From contig NZ_FXXQ01000007.1 in NCBI RefSeq assembly GCF_900184815.1, positions 1 to 64,000 of the forward strand: a stretch of DNA of 64,000 nucleotides, in the 5' to 3' direction. Below the pieces are notes generated by a model. It ran no database searches. It was not told the DNA's origin and worked only from the letters and a program-made list of their open reading frames with translations. Positions 33,904 to 44,146 of the stretch are shown one piece after another. The position numbers and the translations under genes are program-made. Within the stretch, counting starts at the first letter, position 1. Every line of letters begins with the position of its first letter. The DNA comes from Boseongicola aestuarii (lineage in GTDB: Bacteria; Pseudomonadota; Alphaproteobacteria; Rhodobacterales; Rhodobacteraceae).

Positions 33904-34697
33904 TGCGCCGTTTCGACTGGGCCGATTTCCGAACAACCGAGTTTGAAGGCCTCGATCCTGAGAACGTAATCGCAATTCTCCCGACGGCGGCCATTGAACA
34001 GCATGGACCGCACCTGCCAGTTGGTACAGACACGATGATTGCCGAAGGCATGTTGAACGAACTCCGAAGCCAATGCCCCGAAGACCTCGATATTCGGATC
34101 TTGCCGGTTCAGGCCGTCGGCAAATCAAACGAACATCTGCACGCCTGTGGCACGCTGACCTATACGGCCGAAACAGCTCTCGGTGCTTGGCGCGAGATCG
34201 GTCAATCCGTTGCGCGCGCAGGGGTTCGAAAGATCGTTATCGTCAATAGCCACGGCGGAAATCTCGATTTGATTTCAATTCTGTCGCGTGAACTTCGCGT
34301 TCTTTGCGGGATGCTGGCGATCAAATGTCAGTGGGGAAATTTCGGCGCCCCGGCAGGTCATTTTTCTGACCGCGAAGAGGCTTTTGGCATCCATGGTGGA
34401 GATCGTGAAACGTCGCTTATGCTGCATTTCCGTCCCGAGACGGTCGACATGAGTAAGGCAATCGACTTCCCCTCAACCGCCGAAGACACCCTCATCCCGC
34501 CGATCGGCCCCATTTCCTATGGATGGATCGCATCGGATCTGAACCCGGATGGTACCGTGGGTGAGGCGCAACTCGGCACCGCAGAAAAGGGCGAACGCAC
34601 CTGCAAGCATCAGGTTTCGGGCTTTATAGAGCTTTTGCGGAACGTCCGAGATACTCCCATTGCCACGCTTGCGCCCACAAAAAGTGGCCCATTCTAA
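33900..34697 (+). CDS. Creatininase-family amidohydrolase
   Basis: 265 residues from the first of two adjacent ATGs at 33900, preceded by GGAGA. Family motifs are LPTAAIEQHGPHLPVGTDT (metal ligands Glu, His, Asp), VGKSNEHLHACGTLT, VNSHGGN and GIHGGDRETSLML. The family includes creatininase, an FAPy deformylase of riboflavin/F420 synthesis and mycofactocin MftE, all acting on cyclic or formylated amides. As the last gene of the operon it probably opens or cleaves an amide made by the earlier enzymes. Confidence 0.9.
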   Translation: MMRRFDWADFRTTEFEGLDPENVIAILPTAAIEQHGPHLPVGTDTMIAEGMLNELRSQCPEDLDIRILPVQAVGKSNEHLHACGTLTYTAETALGAWREIGQSVARAGVRKIVIVNSHGGNLDLISILSRELRVLCGMLAIKCQWGNFGAPAGHFSDREEAFGIHGGDRETSLMLHFRPETVDMSKAIDFPSTAEDTLIPPIGPISYGWIASDLNPDGTVGEAQLGTAEKGERTCKHQVSGFIELLRNVRDTPIATLAPTKSGPF

Positions 34698-34788
34698 GCT
34701 TCTGACAACCAGATGTTGACTTTGGGATTATGACAGGGTGCTATGAGCCCAACTCGGCCAAAAGGTCGGTAAACCACCGGTGTACACC

Positions 34789-34965
34789 ATGGCAATCGGC
34801 TCAATCATTTTCACACTTCCCGTCGCCGTTCTGGTAAGCCTTTGGGTCGCAGTCTTGCACGGGCTAAGCGCGTTGCAGACGCTGGGTGTGTACTCGGCCT
34901 TTGGTTCGCTGACGCTTCTGGCTGTGTTCATCGGAACCGTGATGGCACTGCGCGACATCCGCTAG
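34789..34965 (+). CDS. Small membrane protein (two helices)
   Basis: 58 residues from ATG 34789. Two hydrophobic segments, IIFTLPVAVLVSLWVAVLH and YSAFGSLTLLAVFIGTVMAL, are joined by a short loop; the tail RDIR is positive and probably cytoplasmic. No family recognised. It stands apart from the operon by 91 bases and ends just before a terminator shared with gcvP. Confidence 0.6.
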   Translation: MAIGSIIFTLPVAVLVSLWVAVLHGLSALQTLGVYSAFGSLTLLAVFIGTVMALRDIR

Positions 34966-34969
34966 CCCT

Positions 34970-34999
34970 GCCTGCGCCCCCCAAAAAAAGGGCGCAGGC
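34970..34999. terminator. Bidirectional terminator stem-loop
   Basis: GCCTGCGCCC (34970-34979) pairs perfectly with GGGCGCAGGC (34990-34999); the loop contains seven A. It lies between the small membrane protein gene and the end of gcvP, which converge. Confidence 0.8.
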
Positions 35000-35014
35000 T
35001 TCGGTGCTTAAACC

Positions 35015-37867
35015 CTACTCGGCAGCTTCAAGATATTCTTCCAGCGGCGGACATGTGCACACCAAGTGACGGTCGCCCCATACGTTGTCCACGCGATTTA
35101 CAGGCGGCCAATACTTGTCCACGCGGAACGCACCTTTCGGATAACACCCCTGTTCGCGTGAATAGGGGCGATCCCAATCACCCACCAAATCCTCAACCGT
35201 ATGAGGCGCGTTCTTCAAGGGATTGTTCTTCGGATCGATCTCGCCTGCTTCGATCGCGCTAATTTCCTCGCGAATCGAAAGCATCGCATCGCAGAAACGA
35301 TCCAGCTCGGCCTTAGTCTCGGATTCCGTCGGCTCGATCATCAATGTCCCGGCAACGGGCCAACTCATCGTCGGCGCATGAAAGCCGTTATCGATCAGAC
35401 GCTTTGCAATATCATCTACCGTCACCCCGGCACTTTCCGCAAAAGGACGCGTATCTAGAATACACTCATGTGCCACGCGACCCTTGCTGCCTCGAAACAG
35501 GACGTCAAAGGCACCCTCCAGCCGCTTGGCGATGTAGTTTGCATTCAGGATGGCGACTTTTGTCGCCTGTGTCAGACCTTCGCCGCCCATCATCAGAATA
35601 TAGGCCCAAGGGATCATCAGGATGCCCGGAGAACCGTAAGGTGCAGCACTGACTGGTCCCTCGCGACCGCCAGTCACGGAATGGCCGGGCAGGAACGGCG
35701 CCAGATGCGACTTCACGCCAATCGGCCCCATGCCCGGTCCACCGCCGCCATGCGGAATGCAAAAAGTCTTGTGCAGATTGAGGTGGCTTACGTCCGAACC
35801 GATTTCGCCGGGTTTCGACAGACCGACCATCGCATTGAGATTAGCCCCATCGAGATAGACCTGACCACCGCGATCATGCGTGATCTCGCAAACCGCCCGA
35901 ACGGTCTCCTCGAACACACCGTGCGTTGACGGATATGTAATCATGCACGCTGCCAAGCGATCGCCGGCTTTGTCGGCTTTGGCGCGGAAATCATCCAGAT
36001 CGATGTCTCCGTTTACGGCGGATTGAACAACAACAACCTCCATCCCGCACATCTGAGCACTGGCCGGGTTTGTGCCATGCGCCGAGACCGGGATAAGGCA
36101 GACGTTGCGCTGATCGTCCCCGCGTGACCGGTGATATGCCATGATCGTCAATAGCCCGGCGTATTCCCCCTGTGCGCCCGAATTGGGCTGCATGGACATC
36201 GCATCGTATCCGGTGATCACACAGAGCTTTTGCGACAAGTCCTCTATCAGTTCCGAATATCCCTCGACCTGCTCAAGCGGCGCAAACGGATGAATGTTCG
36301 AGAACTCCGGCCAGGTTACAGGCATCATCTCAGCCGCGGAATTCAGCTTCATCGTACAGGATCCTAGCGGGATCATCGCACGATCCAATGCCAGATCGCG
36401 ATCCGCTAGACGCCGCATATAGCGCATCATCTCAGTTTCCGCACGGTTGTGATGGAACGTCGGATGGGTCAGGAAATCACTGGTGCGATGATACTCAATC
36501 GGAAGCCGCGTATATCCCGCTTCGAAATCGTCGCGGTTCAAAGACAGTCCGAACGCGCGCCAGACACCCTCCAGAACGGCGGGGCGGATCGTCTCGTCAA
36601 CCGAAATGCCGATCTTGGTCTTACCCACTTTGCGGAAGTTGATCCGTTCTTTGCGGCCAGCTTCCATGATGACACCCTGAAGCGCCCCGACCTCGACCGT
36701 AATCGTGTCAAAAAACAGTTTGGGTTCAACGACATAGCCGCCAGCCTCAAGCCCCATCACCAGACGTTCGGTCTTCCGGTGGATACGTTGAGCAATTGCC
36801 TTCAGACCATCGGGGCCATGAAACACAGCATAGAACGAGGCCATCACAGCGAGCAGCGCTTGCGCGGTGCACACGTTCGAGGTGGCTTTCTCGCGGCGAA
36901 TATGTTGTTCGCGGGTTTGCAGGGAAAGCCGGTAGGCCTTGTTGCCGCGCGCATCGATCGACACACCGACAAGGCGCCCCGGCATCGAACGCTTCAACGC
37001 ATCCGTACAGGCCATATAGGCCGCGTGCGGGCCACCATACCCCATCGGAACGCCGAACCGCTGCGTCGAACCGACAGCAATATCCGCGCCCATCGCGCCC
37101 GGCTCTTTCAGCAGCGTCAACGCCAGCGGATCGGCAATTACGATCCCCAACGCCTTGGCTTCATGCAAGGCCGTCATCTGGTCGGTGAAATCGCGCACAT
37201 GACCGTAGGTGCCGGGATACTGGAACACGGCCGCAAATACGTCATCCGCGACCATGTCCTCAGGGGCACCGACGATGACCTCGATCCCCAGGGGCGCGGC
37301 GCGCGTTTTCATCACGTCGATGTTCTGGGGATGGCAGTTTTCGTCGATGAAGAAGGTCTTGGATTTTGACTTGGCCGTGCGTTCCGCCATTGTCATGGCC
37401 TCGGCGGCAGCTGTCGCCTCGTCCAGAAGCGAGGCGTTGGCGATCTCAAGTCCGGTCAGATCGCTGATCATCGTCTGGTAGTTCAGCAAGGCTTCCAGAC
37501 GCCCTTGACTGATCTCGGGCTGGTAGGGTGTGTAGGCCGTATACCATGCCGGATTCTCAAGGATATTCCGTTGGATCGCCGGGGGCGTGACCGTGCCGTA
37601 ATATCCCTGTCCGATCATCGTGGTGAAGATCTTGTTCTTTTCCGCGACCTGCCGCATGTGCCAGAGCAACTCGCGTTCCGACTTGGGTTTTCCGAATTTC
37701 AGAGGCTGGGCCTGCCGGATATCCTTGGGCACAGTCTGGTCGATCAGCGCGTCCAGCGACGGCACGTCCAGCACCTTCAGCATGTCCTCCATTTCGCTGC
37801 TCGACGGTCCGATATGGCGTCGGTTGGCGAAATCGTAGGGAAGATAGTCGGTTGGATTAAAAGTCAT
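35015..37867 (-). CDS. gcvP: Glycine dehydrogenase (decarboxylating), P-protein
   Basis: 950 residues, the full-length homodimeric P-protein. The PLP lysine is in [15 protein letters not shown], with the glycine-rich loop following; the N-terminal half carries the degenerate partner domain ([20 protein letters not shown]). It decarboxylates glycine and passes the aminomethyl group to lipoyl-GcvH. Start at ATG 37867 with GAGAGA ahead. Last gene of gcvT-gcvH-gcvP, 59 bases after gcvH, and controlled by the upstream glycine riboswitch. Confidence 0.97.
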   Translation of the reverse strand: MTFNPTDYLPYDFANRRHIGPSSSEMEDMLKVLDVPSLDALIDQTVPKDIRQAQPLKFGKPKSERELLWHMRQVAEKNKIFTTMIGQGYYGTVTPPAIQRNILENPAWYTAYTPYQPEISQGRLEALLNYQTMISDLTGLEIANASLLDEATAAAEAMTMAERTAKSKSKTFFIDENCHPQNIDVMKTRAAPLGIEVIVGAPEDMVADDVFAAVFQYPGTYGHVRDFTDQMTALHEAKALGIVIADPLALTLLKEPGAMGADIAVGSTQRFGVPMGYGGPHAAYMACTDALKRSMPGRLVGVSIDARGNKAYRLSLQTREQHIRREKATSNVCTAQALLAVMASFYAVFHGPDGLKAIAQRIHRKTERLVMGLEAGGYVVEPKLFFDTITVEVGALQGVIMEAGRKERINFRKVGKTKIGISVDETIRPAVLEGVWRAFGLSLNRDDFEAGYTRLPIEYHRTSDFLTHPTFHHNRAETEMMRYMRRLADRDLALDRAMIPLGSCTMKLNSAAEMMPVTWPEFSNIHPFAPLEQVEGYSELIEDLSQKLCVITGYDAMSMQPNSGAQGEYAGLLTIMAYHRSRGDDQRNVCLIPVSAHGTNPASAQMCGMEVVVVQSAVNGDIDLDDFRAKADKAGDRLAACMITYPSTHGVFEETVRAVCEITHDRGGQVYLDGANLNAMVGLSKPGEIGSDVSHLNLHKTFCIPHGGGGPGMGPIGVKSHLAPFLPGHSVTGGREGPVSAAPYGSPGILMIPWAYILMMGGEGLTQATKVAILNANYIAKRLEGAFDVLFRGSKGRVAHECILDTRPFAESAGVTVDDIAKRLIDNGFHAPTMSWPVAGTLMIEPTESETKAELDRFCDAMLSIREEISAIEAGEIDPKNNPLKNAPHTVEDLVGDWDRPYSREQGCYPKGAFRVDKYWPPVNRVDNVWGDRHLVCTCPPLEEYLEAAE

Positions 37868-37926
37868 ATCTCTCTCCACAGCGTGACGAGGCGGCTGAAA
37901 TTAAACGGAAAATCAAAGACCGGCGG

Positions 37927-38286
37927 TCAGTCGATCATGTCGTTGTAAGCGTCTTCATCCATAAGCGCGTCCAACTGGCTCATGTCTTCGACCTTCATCT
38001 TGAAGAACCAGGCTTCCCCCATGGGATCTTCGTTGACCAGACCCGGATTATCCACCAGCGCGTCATTCACTTCGACGATTTCGCCGTCCACCGGCGCCAC
38101 GATATCAGAAGCCGCCTTGACGCTTTCGATAACGCAGATCTCGTCACCCGTGGCGACCTGCGTTTCGGGTTCCGGCAATTCCACAAACACCACATCCCCA
38201 AGCTGGGTCGAGGCGTGTTCGGTGATTCCAACGACTACCACGTCACCATCAACGCGCAGCCATTCGTGATCTTCAGTATATTTCAT
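37927..38286 (-). CDS. gcvH: Glycine cleavage system H protein
   Basis: 119 residues, the lipoyl carrier of the glycine cleavage system. The lipoylated lysine is Lys57 in [15 protein letters not shown], and the family block [15 protein letters not shown] precedes it. The length is slightly below the usual ~125-130. Shuttles the aminomethyl group between GcvP and GcvT. It lies 18 bases after gcvT. Confidence 0.96.
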   Translation of the reverse strand: MKYTEDHEWLRVDGDVVVVGITEHASTQLGDVVFVELPEPETQVATGDEICVIESVKAASDIVAPVDGEIVEVNDALVDNPGLVNEDPMGEAWFFKMKVEDMSQLDALMDEDAYNDMID

Positions 38287-38304
38287 TGGTCCCTCATAGG
38301 TTCG

Positions 38305-39426
38305 TTAACGTTTGTAATTTGATTGCCTAAACGGCATGTCTGCAACCCTTAGAGGCAGTCTTTTGCCGCGCACTTCACCTTCAAGCACGGTGCCGGTCGT
38401 CGAATAGGCACTGTCGACGTATCCCATCGACACAGGCGCTTGCAGCGTCGGGCCAAACGCCCCGGACGTCACATGGCCAACCTTCTGATCTCCGGCAAAA
38501 ATCTCGGTGCCGGCCCGCATCGGCGCGCGCCCTTCAGGCAACAATCCGACACGCCGCCGAGACGCGCCGTGTTCCAACTCTTTCAGGATACGATCCGCAC
38601 CGGGAAATCCACCTTCCCGCTCGCCACCGCGGCGCCGCGCCTTCTGGATCGCCCATTCCAGAGCCCCTTCAACTGGCGACGTTGTCGTGTCGATGTCCGA
38701 GCCATAAAGGCAAAGTCCGGCCTCAAGCCGCAGCGCATCCCGTGCGCCGAGGCCGATAGGCTCGACCGCATCAAGGGCCACCAAACGCTCGCAGAACCGT
38801 GCCGCATCGACGGACGGCAACGAGATCTCGTAGCCGTCCTCACCGGTATATCCCGATCGCGACACCCAAAGCGTGCTGCCGTCCCAATCGAAGGAGGCGA
38901 CGTCCATGAACTTCATCGCTGCAACGCCGGGAACGAGGCTTGCCAGCGCCGCCTCTGCCTTGGGGCCCTGAAGCGCCACCAGCGCACGATCGGTAATTTG
39001 CTGGATGTCGCAAGTTTCGGACAAATGCGCGCGAAGATGCTCTATATCGGAGTCCTTGCAGGCTGCATTCACCACCAAAAACAGATGATCGCCGCGATTG
39101 GCGACCATCAGGTCGTCAAGGATGCCGCCGTCCTCGTTGGTGAAAAGTGCGTAACGCTGACGTCCTTCGGACAGCGCCAAAAGTGACACGGGAACCAGTG
39201 TCTCCAACGCCAGCGCGGCGTCTTCGACACGTCCGGACTTCGCGCGCAAAATGACCTGACCCATGTGACTGACATCGAACAAACCGGCCGCATCGCGCGT
39301 GTGCAAATGCTCTTTCATCACCCCGGCGGGGTATTGAACCGGCATTTCATAGCCTGCAAACGGCACCATTTTGGCACCTTGAGATACATGAAAATCATAG
39401 AGTTCTGTGCGCTTCAAATCCGACAT
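38305..39426 (-). CDS. gcvT: Aminomethyltransferase (T-protein)
   Basis: 373 residues from ATG 39426. Folate-binding T-protein blocks are visible: VPFAGYEMPVQYPAGVMKEH, LFDVSHMGQ, SRSGYTGEDGYEISLP, GLGARDALRLEAGLCLYG and VGHVTSGAFGPTL. It transfers the one-carbon unit to tetrahydrofolate and releases ammonia. First gene of the operon; the riboswitch ends about 70 bases upstream of its ATG. Confidence 0.96.
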   Translation of the reverse strand: MSDLKRTELYDFHVSQGAKMVPFAGYEMPVQYPAGVMKEHLHTRDAAGLFDVSHMGQVILRAKSGRVEDAALALETLVPVSLLALSEGRQRYALFTNEDGGILDDLMVANRGDHLFLVVNAACKDSDIEHLRAHLSETCDIQQITDRALVALQGPKAEAALASLVPGVAAMKFMDVASFDWDGSTLWVSRSGYTGEDGYEISLPSVDAARFCERLVALDAVEPIGLGARDALRLEAGLCLYGSDIDTTTSPVEGALEWAIQKARRRGGEREGGFPGADRILKELEHGASRRRVGLLPEGRAPMRAGTEIFAGDQKVGHVTSGAFGPTLQAPVSMGYVDSAYSTTGTVLEGEVRGKRLPLRVADMPFRQSNYKR

Positions 39427-39495
39427 CGGGTCCCCGTTAACTGCCGGCGTTTTCGCGCCAAGCACCTGCCGGGCAAAAAGCCTTGCCCGTCGGCG

Positions 39496-39655
39496 CCCCC
39501 TCTGTCCTTTCGCCTGAGATCGTTATCCCTTCGGCGCCCCGATATAATCGGGGACTCTCCAGAGTTTTATCGGCGCGGCGGTCCTGTTTGCCTGAGAGTT
39601 TACCGGGGCGGTTGCTCCTTCGGCACCGGGACGAATCCCGAATTCTCCCGTCGCG
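39496..39655 (-). ncRNA. Tandem glycine riboswitch
   Basis: On the minus strand there are two successive aptamers. Aptamer I (about 39655-39580) holds GGGAGAATTC, GTGCCGAAGGAGCAACCGCC and AAACTCTCAGGCAAACAGGA. Aptamer II (about 39564-39496) holds CTCTGGAGAGTCC, GCGCCGAAGGGATAACG and ATCTCAGGCGAAAGGACAGA. These are the conserved cores of the glycine riboswitch (GCCGAAGG...; CTCAGGCAAA-GGAC). Between it and gcvT a small stem GGGCAA/TTGCCC (around 39470-39490) may be the expression platform. It switches gcvTHP on with glycine. Confidence 0.95.
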
Positions 39656-39742
39656 TCTGATCTGATCGTTACGTCTCTTTGCGTGTTCTGGCAAGACCTG
39701 CCTTTCAAGTCATCGCGATCTGGCGGATCCGAGTCAGGCGTC

Positions 39743-41134
39743 TCAGCGGCGGTGGTGGAACAATTGGAACAGCCGCGCCTGCCGGGCGAAAGGATCGGCT
39801 GCCTTTTCGCTTGGCGCTTCGCTGGACAGGACTTTTCTAACCAGAAGCAAGGTCACGCAAGCAAAGATGATTCCTCCCACAGTCTGACCGATCAGGATGC
39901 CCTGTGCGCCGAAATAATACCCCCCAAGCAGGACGAACGGGATCGTCCCAAGCGTGTGCCGCCCCCAGTTGATCCAGGTCGAATAGAAAGGATGACCAAG
40001 GTTGTTGAACGCCGCATTGCCGACGAAAATCACGCCATTGAAGAAGAAGGCCAGCGCCAAGGGGCCGCAGAACAGGAACACCAGTTCCTTCGTGATGCCT
40101 TCGGCGTCAAAGAGCGACACGATGGAACCGCGCAGAAAGAACAGAACAGCAGCCACGAACACCACGACAAGCGCGGTAAAGATCATGGCGTCGCGAAACG
40201 CGCCCCGCACACGGTCGTTCTGACGGGCGCCGAAGTTCTGCCCGATGATCGGACCAACCGCGCCGGAAAGCGCAAACAAAACGCCGAAAGCCACCGGGGT
40301 CATCCGGGCGACAATCGCCATGCCAGCAACCGCCGCCTCGCCGAACTCCGCCATCGAGCGCGTCACATAGGCCTGCCCTATCGGTGTGGCCAGCTGCGTC
40401 AGGATGGCAGGCGCGGCTATCGTTGCGACCGGGGGCAAATCGGCGGAAAGGCCGCGCAACGTCGGACGCCGGAAACCGCCATAGTAAAGGATGATCGGCA
40501 GAAGTCCGAAGAAGGCGATCGCCACGCGCGCGGCGACGCTGGCAAGGGCCGCACCCGTTAGTTCAAGGTCCAGCCCGAAAATCAGAATCGGGTCGAGAAC
40601 AGCGTTCACAAGTCCGCCCCAGACCGTCGCCATCATGGCGCGCTTGGCGTCTCCGTGCGCGCGCAAAATAGCGCCGCCCACCATGCCCATCAACAGCAGT
40701 GGCAGGCTGGGAATGATAATCGAAAGATAGGACACGGCCAGGTCCAGCGTCTCGCCGCTGGCCCCCATGAGTCGGGCGAGCCCTTCCAGATTGAGCCAGA
40801 CAACAAAGGCAAAAACCGCCCCGAAAACAACCCCATAGATCAAGGCGTTGGTGGCACGCTGTTGCGCCAGGGCTTCGTCGCCGGATCCGAGGGCGCGCGC
40901 GACCAAAGCACCGGCTGAAATTGCCATGCCGATCCCGAACGACGAGGTGAAGAACAGGATCGCACCGGCATAGCCGACGGCTGCCGCCAGTTCCGCTTTG
41001 CCCAGCATTGAGATGAAAACCATGTCGACGAAATCGACCAGAAACACCGCCATCAGCCCGACTGACGAGGTCAACGACATCACCGTGATGTGACGGAAGA
41101 GATTGCCTTGAAGGAATACAGCGCGTTCGCTCAT
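39743..41134 (-). CDS. MATE-family efflux transporter
   Basis: 463 residues with about twelve membrane helices in two six-helix halves. Family features are the N-terminal HITVMSLTSSVGLMAVFLVD, an acidic residue in helix 1 (VDFVDMVFISMLG), the GDAKRAMMATVWGGLVNAVL segment and the second-half GQNFGARQNDRVRGA motif. It exports cationic drugs or metabolites in exchange for Na+ or H+. The substrate is unknown. It lies between gltX and the gcv operon on the same strand, with the riboswitch starting about 90 bases beyond its stop. Confidence 0.93.
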   Translation of the reverse strand: MSERAVFLQGNLFRHITVMSLTSSVGLMAVFLVDFVDMVFISMLGKAELAAAVGYAGAILFFTSSFGIGMAISAGALVARALGSGDEALAQQRATNALIYGVVFGAVFAFVVWLNLEGLARLMGASGETLDLAVSYLSIIIPSLPLLLMGMVGGAILRAHGDAKRAMMATVWGGLVNAVLDPILIFGLDLELTGAALASVAARVAIAFFGLLPIILYYGGFRRPTLRGLSADLPPVATIAAPAILTQLATPIGQAYVTRSMAEFGEAAVAGMAIVARMTPVAFGVLFALSGAVGPIIGQNFGARQNDRVRGAFRDAMIFTALVVVFVAAVLFFLRGSIVSLFDAEGITKELVFLFCGPLALAFFFNGVIFVGNAAFNNLGHPFYSTWINWGRHTLGTIPFVLLGGYYFGAQGILIGQTVGGIIFACVTLLLVRKVLSSEAPSEKAADPFARQARLFQLFHHRR

Positions 41135-41198
41135 AGCTCAGCTATGCCGGTTTTGACGGCAAGGCCAACCTCGAAATTTCGGAGCCGTTTGGGTTTTT

Positions 41199-42524
41199 TC
41201 AGTCCAGAGCCGGTTTTTTGAGCAAAAGCGGCATGACGTCCGCCATCTCGGGACCATGCGCCTGACCGGTGATCGCAAGGCGCAAAGGCATGAACAAGCC
41301 GCGGCCCTTTCGACCGGTTTCGGCCTTCACAGCGTTGGTCCAGTCGCTCCATGTCGTCGCGTTGTAGGGCGGATCGCCCAGCATTTCGAAGGCCGTGGCG
41401 ACGAAGGCGCGGTCTTCGTCCGCAACGTCGGCTTTCACCGCGCCCGCGAATACCGGCCACCAGGCGCCCGCTTCGGAGCGCGTCGCGGTATTGCCGCGCA
41501 CCACCGACCAATAGGCTGTGCGCAGGTCGTTCGGAACTCCGGCCTGCTGTAACACATCGTCCACGTCGGACGCCTCCAGGCCATGCACTACGCTGGCCGT
41601 CATCGGCACCAAATCTTCTACGTCAAACTTGGTCGGCGCCGAGCCGAACCGGCCGATATCAAACCCGTCTATCAGATCTTCGTGACTGCTGCGCAGCTCA
41701 ACCGGGTCGGCTGAACCGATCCGCGCCATCAGGCTCAGGATCGCCATCGGCTCGATGCCACGGGCGCGCAAATCGCGCAGCGCAAGCGTGCCAAGACGCT
41801 TGGAAAGCGCCTCGCCCGATGGGCCTGTAAGCAAGGAATGGTGAGCAAATTCAGGAACTTGTCCGCCCAGCGCGCGGATCATCTGAATCTGCGTTGCGGT
41901 GTTCGTTACGTGATCGGAACCACGCACCACATGTGTGATGCCCATGTCGATGTCATCGACAACCGACGCCAGCGTATAGAGAAACTGACCATCATGACGG
42001 ATCAAAACCGGGTCACTGACCGAGGCCGCATCAATCGACACATCGCCCAGAATGCCATCCGTCCAGTCGATACGCTCCTGGTCCAGCTTAAAGCGCCAGA
42101 CACCCGCGCCACGCTCGTTGCGAAGCGCGGTTTTCTCCTCCTCGCTCAGGGACAAAGCGGCTCGGTCATAGACAGGCGGGCGGCCCATATTGAGCAGCTT
42201 TTTGCGTTTCAGGTCCAGCTCGGTCGGGGTCTCCCAAGCCTCATAGAAACGACCCATCGCGCGCAGTTCGTCAGCCGCTTGCGTATAACGATCAAGGCGC
42301 GCGGACTGGCGTTCTTCGCGGTCCCACGTCAGCCCGAGCCACTCGAGATCTTCGCGGATGGCGTCAGCGTATTCTACTTTCGAACGCTCGGGGTCGGTAT
42401 CGTCCAAACGCAAAATGAACTCGCCGCCGGCCTTGCGGGCAATAACCCAGTTGAAAAGAGCCGCGCGCAAGTTGCCTACGTGCAGGTAACCGGTCGGTGA
42501 TGGGGCGAAGCGGGTAACGGTCAT
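41199..42524 (-). CDS. gltX: Glutamyl-tRNA synthetase
   Basis: 441 residues from ATG 42524 with GGAGA upstream. The HIGH region is RFAPSPTGYLHVGNLRAALF (residues ~4-23), then LRLDDTDPERS, and the KMSKS-equivalent is ALSKRLGTLALRDLR. It is short for a bacterial GluRS (~470) and matches the second GluRS type that alphaproteobacteria often carry beside a longer one, so it may specialise in tRNA-Glu or mischarge tRNA-Gln for the amidotransferase route. Divergent from the small zincin gene. Confidence 0.94.
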   Translation of the reverse strand: MTVTRFAPSPTGYLHVGNLRAALFNWVIARKAGGEFILRLDDTDPERSKVEYADAIREDLEWLGLTWDREERQSARLDRYTQAADELRAMGRFYEAWETPTELDLKRKKLLNMGRPPVYDRAALSLSEEEKTALRNERGAGVWRFKLDQERIDWTDGILGDVSIDAASVSDPVLIRHDGQFLYTLASVVDDIDMGITHVVRGSDHVTNTATQIQMIRALGGQVPEFAHHSLLTGPSGEALSKRLGTLALRDLRARGIEPMAILSLMARIGSADPVELRSSHEDLIDGFDIGRFGSAPTKFDVEDLVPMTASVVHGLEASDVDDVLQQAGVPNDLRTAYWSVVRGNTATRSEAGAWWPVFAGAVKADVADEDRAFVATAFEMLGDPPYNATTWSDWTNAVKAETGRKGRGLFMPLRLAITGQAHGPEMADVMPLLLKKPALD

Positions 42525-42576
42525 GAGTGTCTCCTGATCGGGCGACGCTCTTTCATACAGAGCCGGTTTTGTCCAT

Positions 42577-42990
42577 ATGGAAGGCATGAGCAATCACAAT
42601 GACCTTCCCCCAGATCTGGCTGAAATCGAGGCGCTTGCACGCGCGGCGATGGCGACCTTGCCTGTGGCGTTCAAAGCCGAGGCCGAAAAAGTCGTTTTGC
42701 AGATCGAGGATCTTGCAAGTGACGCGATGCTGACGGACCTCGAAATCGCCGACCCGTTTACTCTGACCGGGCTTTATGACGGCGTGCCGTTGACCGAAAA
42801 GTCAGTGTCGGATCAAACCGTGAAGCCGGATGCCATCTGGCTCTTTCGCCGCGCCATTCTCGATGAATGGATCGAACGCGGCGACGTCAGCCTGGCGGCA
42901 CTGGTTGCGCATGTTTACGTGCATGAACTGGCGCATCACTTTGGCTGGTCGGATGAGGATATCGCGTCGATTGATGAATGGTGGACCTGA
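42577..42990 (+). CDS. Zincin-like metallopeptidase (HExxH, DUF1025 type)
   Basis: 137 residues from ATG 42577, or 134 from ATG 42586. The zinc-binding helix is VHELAHHFGWSDEDIASID (H-E-x-x-H with a downstream Asp), as in the minimal zincin family PF06262/DUF1025. The earlier part holds ALVAHVYVHEL and a Rossmann-less alpha/beta core with YDGVPLTEKSV. Protease activity has not been clearly shown for such short proteins. It is divergent from gltX with 52 bases between. Confidence 0.82.
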   Translation: MEGMSNHNDLPPDLAEIEALARAAMATLPVAFKAEAEKVVLQIEDLASDAMLTDLEIADPFTLTGLYDGVPLTEKSVSDQTVKPDAIWLFRRAILDEWIERGDVSLAALVAHVYVHELAHHFGWSDEDIASIDEWWT

Positions 42991-43145
42991 GTACGCAGGT
43001 TTTTGATATCTCCTCGCCAGTCTACCTTCATAGGTGATGAATTTCGTTAACCAACCGTCCGGACGCGGAGAACGCGTTTTGGGCTTGCGATGATTGCGCT
43101 AACGCGGCATCAACGACCCTCGAAAAGTCTGCGAGGGCCCCGCAC

Positions 43146-44096
43146 ATGAAATCGCATATTCTGACGATCACCCTGAACCCGACGGTCGACTTCTGCACGA
43201 CCGCACCGCACATTGAGCCGGGTCCGAAACTGCGGTGCACAGACCCTCAGATTGACCCCGGCGGCGGCGGGATCAACGTGGCGCGTGCAGTGAAATTGCT
43301 CGGCGGGCAAGCGACCGCGCTTGTTGCGATCGGCGGGGCGACTGGCGCCCATCTTCTGCAGTTGCTGGCACTGGAAGGCGTGCCGACGGTGGCCTTTCAA
43401 GGCCCCGGAGAAACCCGGCAATCCATGAGCGTGATCGATCAGGCAACCGGCGAACAATACCGCTTTGTGATGCCCGGTCCGGTCTGGCGCGAGGATGATG
43501 TTCCGCGGGCCTTGAACTCAGTCGATCAGGCAACCGGTGAAGACTCGCTGGTGGTTCTCTCCGGCAGCCAACCCCCTGGCGTTGCAAAGGATTTCCCTTC
43601 GATTCTGGCAAGCCACGTCAAGGGACGTGCGGCCAGGCTCATCGTGGACACCTCGGGACCGGCGCTGTTCCATCTGGCTGAAAAACCACGTGAAGCACTG
43701 CACGTCTTACGCATGGATGGCCCGGAAGGAGAAGAGCTGGCGGGGCGTCCTTTGCCGACCCGTGAAGACACCGCTGACTTCGCGCAATCTCTGGTGCGGG
43801 CGGGTGTCGCGCGGATCATCATCGTGGCCCGCGGGGCTGATGGTTCGGTGTTGGCAAGCGAAGATGGTAGCTGGCATTCGGTCGGGCCAACCGTGCCAGT
43901 GATCTCGAAAGTCGGTGCCGGCGACAGCTTCGTCGGCGCCTTTACTTTGGCGCTTGCTGGCAACGAACCCGTCGAGGAATGCTTGCGGTGGGGCGTGGCT
44001 GCGGCGAGCGCTGCGGTCATGACCGAGGCAACGCGTCTTTGCGACCGGGAAATCACCACAAAACTTCTGAAAGATTGCACAGTTACAAAGCTTTAG
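43146..44096 (+). CDS. PfkB-family sugar kinase (1-phosphofructokinase type)
   Basis: 316 residues. The N-terminal PfkB pattern is ITLNPTVDFCT and PGGGGINVARAVKLLGG; the C-terminal ATP/anion-hole signature is VGAGDSFVGAFTLALAG with the catalytic Asp in GAGD. The start LTITLNPTVD and GGGGINVARA fit the hexose-phosphate kinases (1-phosphofructokinase, PfkB, tagatose-6-P kinase) rather than ribokinase. No PTS or other sugar gene is adjacent, so the substrate is open. Confidence 0.88.
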   Translation: MKSHILTITLNPTVDFCTTAPHIEPGPKLRCTDPQIDPGGGGINVARAVKLLGGQATALVAIGGATGAHLLQLLALEGVPTVAFQGPGETRQSMSVIDQATGEQYRFVMPGPVWREDDVPRALNSVDQATGEDSLVVLSGSQPPGVAKDFPSILASHVKGRAARLIVDTSGPALFHLAEKPREALHVLRMDGPEGEELAGRPLPTREDTADFAQSLVRAGVARIIIVARGADGSVLASEDGSWHSVGPTVPVISKVGAGDSFVGAFTLALAGNEPVEECLRWGVAAASAAVMTEATRLCDREITTKLLKDCTVTKL

Positions 44097-44146
44097 AGCG
44101 CGTAATTGAGCAATTTAATGGCCAGTGTTTCCGTCGGAATCCAGAT

